DNA from: an uncultured Spirochaetales bacterium
GTDB lineage: Bacteria > Spirochaetota > Spirochaetia > Sphaerochaetales > Sphaerochaetaceae
Direction: 5' to 3'
NCBI GenBank assembly: GCA_949292445.1
Contig: CASEZU010000084.1
Span: forward strand, 1 to 9,126
DNA length: 9,126 bases
The notes under the pieces are model-generated. The model worked only from the letters and a program-made list of their open reading frames with translations. It did no database searches and was not told where the DNA came from. The translations under genes and the position numbers were made by a program. This document shows positions 6,335-9,126 of the stretch, piece by piece (positions within the stretch are counted from its first letter, which is position 1; each line of letters begins with the position of its first letter).

Positions 6335-6344
6335 ATGCTAGCAT
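6335..6344. promoter_or_regulatory. 10-bp palindrome ATGCTAGCAT at the queH operon start
   Basis: A perfect palindrome 12 bp upstream of the queH ATG. It overlaps the best -10 candidate for the operon, TATGCT on the minus strand (6345-6340, 4 of 6), for which I find no good -35: TTGTTG at 6366-6361 has only a 15-bp spacer. CTAG is the core of E. coli TrpR half-sites, so this could be an operator for the TrpR-like protein encoded at the end of the same operon. That link is inference. Confidence 0.35.
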
Positions 6345-6365
6345 AACGGATAAGCTATCGCAACA

Positions 6366-6383
6366 AGCGGGAATCCTCCCGCT
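6366..6383. other. stem-loop in the queH/TPR divergent spacer
   Basis: AGCGGGA (6366-6372) pairs perfectly with TCCCGCT (6377-6383) around the 4-nt loop ATCC. No T-run follows on either strand, so it does not look like a terminator. It lies 23 nt before the TPR gene ATG, hence probably in its 5' leader just ahead of the AAGGAG ribosome binding site. It could be an RNA hairpin affecting translation or stability, or a protein-binding dyad. Confidence 0.45.
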
Positions 6384-6405
6384 GTCCGCTGAAAAGGAGA
6401 AAACA

Positions 6406-7479
6406 ATGAAGAAATACAGATACATACCAGGAGCAGTGCTCCTTGCGCTCTCCCTGATCGGAATGATGACGGAGGGCGTCCCTGAGTGGCTGTCCTTCAT
6501 ACTGCTCATCGCAGCAGCCGTCTCCGTCGTGTTCGCAAGCAGGGGCATGCTCTCATACTCAAAAGCCGTCAAAGCGATCAACAGCGGCGACTATGCAAAG
6601 AAGCAGGAAGGCGTACGCCTGATGGAGAAGGCTGTCGATGCGGGGCTTCCTGATGAGAGCGCCGTGGTCGCGGCCTCCGTGCTCCTGCAGAACGGCAGGG
6701 AGGACAAGGGAAAGGAGCTTCTTGAGTCGCTCGCGAAATCGACGAACAGGAAGGTATCGGGTCCCGCGCTTGCATCGCTCTCTATGTACTACTGGATGAC
6801 AGGAGAGTATGGCAGGGCGATAGAACTCTGCGAGAAGGCCAAGTCGGACGGATACAGCTCCCGCAACCTCTACATTAACCTCCTCACCTACTATCTCGCG
6901 GCCGGCAAGACAAGGGAATTCTCAGACCTTCTCGAGGAAATGGGCACCAGCGGTGCGGCTGCGCCGGCGATTGTCGACTTCCATGCCGTCAACGAGATGC
7001 TCAGAGGCGACTGGAGACAGGCCGGAACATTCCTGGAGGCGCTCTGTACCGAGGCAAGGCCTGGATTCCCTGATCCATACATACATTTTGCACAGGTCCA
7101 CATGCACTACGGTAACATCGGGAAGGCGAAGGAGATGCTCACCGAAGCCCTCGATGCGGATTACGCAAGATACTCCGTCTATAAAAAGGAGACTGTCGCC
7201 GAGATGCTCAGGATACTTTCAGACAGCCATGAGTGCGTGCCGTTCGTCGAGGCTGCGAACCGCGACAACAAGGCAATACTGAAAATCGTCAACGGCACAC
7301 TGCCCCGCTATGAGAGATCAGAAGAGGAATGCACGCTCTCACAGCTTCCGGGATACCCGGAGGAACCGGTTTTCAGCGAGGTACTGAAGGAAGCCGTGGA
7401 AGAGGATGATGACGACAGGGATGCGAACACTGAGCTCACTGAAGCCGACGAGAGATGGCTCAGGCGCCATCAGTCCTGA
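6406..7479 (+). CDS. membrane-anchored tetratricopeptide-repeat protein, function unknown
   Basis: A 357-residue protein I cannot assign to a named family. Two hydrophobic helices (about 6-22 and 28-45) form a hairpin at the N-terminus. The rest is probably cytoplasmic, given the positively charged MKKYR start. From about residue 52 to 255 there are helix pairs with TPR-like spacing, clearest at 120-150 (MYYWMTGEYGRAIELCEKA) and 224-252 (HFAQVHMHYGNIGKAKEMLTEAL). The C-terminus is acidic, with EEDDDD at 332-337. The start is secure: AAGGAG at 6394-6399 lies 6 nt before ATG. Such proteins usually act as scaffolds for envelope complexes, but no partner is indicated here. It is divergent from queH and its stop overlaps the patatin stop by 10 bp. 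Base composition matches its neighbours, giving no sign of recent transfer. Confidence 0.85.
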   Translation: MKKYRYIPGAVLLALSLIGMMTEGVPEWLSFILLIAAAVSVVFASRGMLSYSKAVKAINSGDYAKKQEGVRLMEKAVDAGLPDESAVVAASVLLQNGREDKGKELLESLAKSTNRKVSGPALASLSMYYWMTGEYGRAIELCEKAKSDGYSSRNLYINLLTYYLAAGKTREFSDLLEEMGTSGAAAPAIVDFHAVNEMLRGDWRQAGTFLEALCTEARPGFPDPYIHFAQVHMHYGNIGKAKEMLTEALDADYARYSVYKKETVAEMLRILSDSHECVPFVEAANRDNKAILKIVNGTLPRYERSEEECTLSQLPGYPEEPVFSEVLKEAVEEDDDDRDANTELTEADERWLRRHQS

Positions 7480-9126
7480 AACTTCAGCGACAGGAGGAAC
7501 GATGAGACAAAGCCGTTCGAGAGCGAGTCATAGCCCAGTCTCACCCTGAACGGCAGCTCCATGAGGCCGATGATCGAGAAAGCCGTCTGGGCCTCCACAC
7601 CTGTGGAGAACGCCACCGATGTGTCGTGCAGCAGGACATCGCAGTATGCCGCAAGCTCGAGATCCTCGAAGATCAGGAACTCCCCGAATGTCGGGGCCTC
7701 AGGGAAAGCATACCCTGCGCTGAAGCTGAATATCGTATTATGATAATCCGAAAGCCTCGTGTAATTGCTGTCCTTTCCTAGGACTGTGCTGGCATAGCCG
7801 TCTGAGAGGAAGAGAGGGACACTCCCCTTTCCGTCCACTGCTATGCGGGAGAAGACGCCGGCATCGATGAACCAGGCATCGAGAGGCGGAATGCTGAAAC
7901 GCGTCGAAACAGACGCCTCAAGATAATGATGCGGGCCATTGAAAAGGATGTCATCCGCGGTGAAGAGATACCCAAGCGAGCCGTAGAGGCGGAACCACCA
8001 CAGCCTTATATCCCCGTCGAGCGCACCGGAAATGGCGAGCGCATCATCCGATGTGAAGCCGGTGGTGTACTCGAACGACTGCTTGAACGAGAGGGAATAA
8101 TCATCCTTGGAGTGGAGTATCATCCAGTCGAATCCCTGCCTGCCGTAGAGATGCGGTATGTACCACGGCTCGTGGCAGAACGTCAGTGACAAGTCGAGCG
8201 TCAGGCGGAGCATATCCGCAGGATAATATCTGAGATAGCCGCTGATCAGCGGATAGGCACCGGCCACGGCATGCGTGGTGAAGTCGAAGGCTCCGCCAGC
8301 CATCACGCCTGTCTCAAGCCCCTTCATCCTGTATTCATAATTTAGGCCGAGATCAGCCGTGTCGGAGAGATATCTTCTGTAATCCCTACCCTGGTTGGAC
8401 CTGAACGCGACGGAGAGGCTTGTCGTCGGAGATACGGCATCGACCCTGTTGAAGTAATCGAGATTGCGCTTCGCGACCCCGATCCTGCCCTGCAGCCTGG
8501 CCCTGTCGCTCATCAGGGACTCGGGAACACCGCTGTGGAAGATCTCCCCAAGCGCCTCAGCCTCCTTTGCCGCGCTCTCGTAGCCGATTCTCGCCATGAG
8601 CTCGGCCTCATCGAAATCCATGAAGGAGAAATCCTCGACATCGCACCGGATCCAGATGAAATTCCTGAAATTCCTCATCGCCTCGGCAGCTTTCTGGTTC
8701 TTGCCGACATCGAAGGCGGAATTGAGCACAGTGACAGCATTCCTCAAATTGATGTCATCGGCATTGTAGAAAGCCGTGGAGACTATAACCGTATCGGTGT
8801 ACTCATATGCAGCCTCAAGCGGCAGAAGCGTGATGACGCCTCCGTCTATCAGAAGATGGCCGTTATATTCCCTCGGAGGGAAATATACAGGGAGGGCGAA
8901 GGATGCAAGGAGCACATCTGAGAAATCCCCCTCGGTTATCCTTATCTCGCGCTTAGTGACGATATCATCGCAGACAACCATGACGGGTATGTCCAGATCC
9001 TCGAGGCGCACATCCTCCCCTATTACGGACTCGACAAGCGACTCGAAGCCTGAAGGGATGATGAGGCCGCCCCTTAAAGGAAGCGTGAAGCTGAAAAGCG
9101 TGGACAGATCTGCGGAAACAAGCAGG
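7470..9126 (-). CDS. patatin-like phospholipase with C-terminal outer-membrane beta-barrel (5' end outside window)
   Basis: The open frame runs off the right edge; 551 residues are visible. The GTG at 9011 is not the start, because clear patatin sequence continues before it (LRGGLIIPSGFESLVESVIGE is typical of the fold). The first part is the later half of a patatin serine lipase: ASFALPVYFPP at about visible residues 74-84 and the catalytic dyad aspartate in DGG at 94-96. The GxSxG serine and glycine-rich oxyanion loop must lie beyond the window. From about residue 234 to the end, some 318 residues show alternating hydrophobic, aromatic-rich strands typical of an outer-membrane barrel. The last residues SLKFQD resemble a terminal barrel strand but do not end in the usual aromatic. 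This resembles PlpD/FplA-type secreted phospholipases, though I cannot see a clear POTRA domain in the short linker (about 200-234). Expected to hydrolyse phospholipids at or outside the outer membrane. Confidence 0.88.
   Translation of the reverse strand, partial: LLVSADLSTLFSFTLPLRGGLIIPSGFESLVESVIGEDVRLEDLDIPVMVVCDDIVTKREIRITEGDFSDVLLASFALPVYFPPREYNGHLLIDGGVITLLPLEAAYEYTDTVIVSTAFYNADDINLRNAVTVLNSAFDVGKNQKAAEAMRNFRNFIWIRCDVEDFSFMDFDEAELMARIGYESAAKEAEALGEIFHSGVPESLMSDRARLQGRIGVAKRNLDYFNRVDAVSPTTSLSVAFRSNQGRDYRRYLSDTADLGLNYEYRMKGLETGVMAGGAFDFTTHAVAGAYPLISGYLRYYPADMLRLTLDLSLTFCHEPWYIPHLYGRQGFDWMILHSKDDYSLSFKQSFEYTTGFTSDDALAISGALDGDIRLWWFRLYGSLGYLFTADDILFNGPHHYLEASVSTRFSIPPLDAWFIDAGVFSRIAVDGKGSVPLFLSDGYASTVLGKDSNYTRLSDYHNTIFSFSAGYAFPEAPTFGEFLIFEDLELAAYCDVLLHDTSVAFSTGVEAQTAFSIIGLMELPFRVRLGYDSLSNGFVSSFLLSLKFQD

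Noticed and set aside
6324..6581. N-terminal extension of QueH back to 6581
   Set aside because: The extension overlaps the start of the TPR gene and its ribosome binding site, and QueH proteins begin just before the CCGPC motif.
8535..8921. Plus-strand open frames inside the patatin gene (also 7926-8189)
   Set aside because: They are antisense to clear patatin and barrel coding sequence, and their translations resemble nothing.

Overview
The window looks like a compact, moderately GC-rich chromosomal segment of a diderm bacterium. My best guess is a host-associated spirochaete of the Treponema/Sphaerochaeta type. The reasons are the gene families present (QueH rather than QueG, a TrpR-like repressor, a patatin fused to an outer-membrane barrel), heavy use of AGG/AGA arginine codons, and a tRNA gene without an encoded CCA end. 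This is inference; no single gene in the window settles the phylum. I see no mobile element, CRISPR array, prophage gene or rRNA.

Layout, left to right. A tRNA-His(GUG) gene on the minus strand (12-84) has a good sigma-70-type promoter with two matching dyad elements. Upstream of it, also on the minus strand, is an AMP-forming acyl-CoA ligase (212-1921). A 115-bp divergent spacer separates the ligase from a plus-strand DEAD-box RNA helicase with a DbpA-type RNA-binding domain (2037-3887). The helicase ends one base from the stop codon of a convergent minus-strand operon, read as queH (epoxyqueuosine reductase), cls (cardiolipin synthase) and trpR (Trp repressor family), spanning 6323 down to 3889. 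Divergent from queH is a plus-strand membrane-anchored TPR protein of unknown function (6406-7479). Its stop overlaps the stop of a minus-strand patatin-like phospholipase with a C-terminal outer-membrane barrel (7470 to beyond 9126). The 5' end of that gene is cut by the window edge.

The genes do not form one pathway. Three touch membrane lipids (acyl-CoA ligase, cardiolipin synthase, patatin) and three touch RNA (tRNA-His, helicase, QueH). QueH acts on GUN-anticodon tRNAs, which include tRNA-His(GUG). The repressor keeps the residues that hold tryptophan in E. coli TrpR, so the queH-cls-trpR operon may be under tryptophan-responsive autoregulation.

The more interesting signals are regulatory. 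The helicase, and possibly trpR, appears to be transcribed from a start at or next to its AUG (leaderless). The helicase terminator is written inside the antisense coding sequence of trpR, and it forms a good hairpin on only one strand. A paired dyad straddles the tRNA-His promoter. CTAGCA sites occur in three of the four intergenic gaps. I see no convincing evidence for a wholly new multi-gene system.
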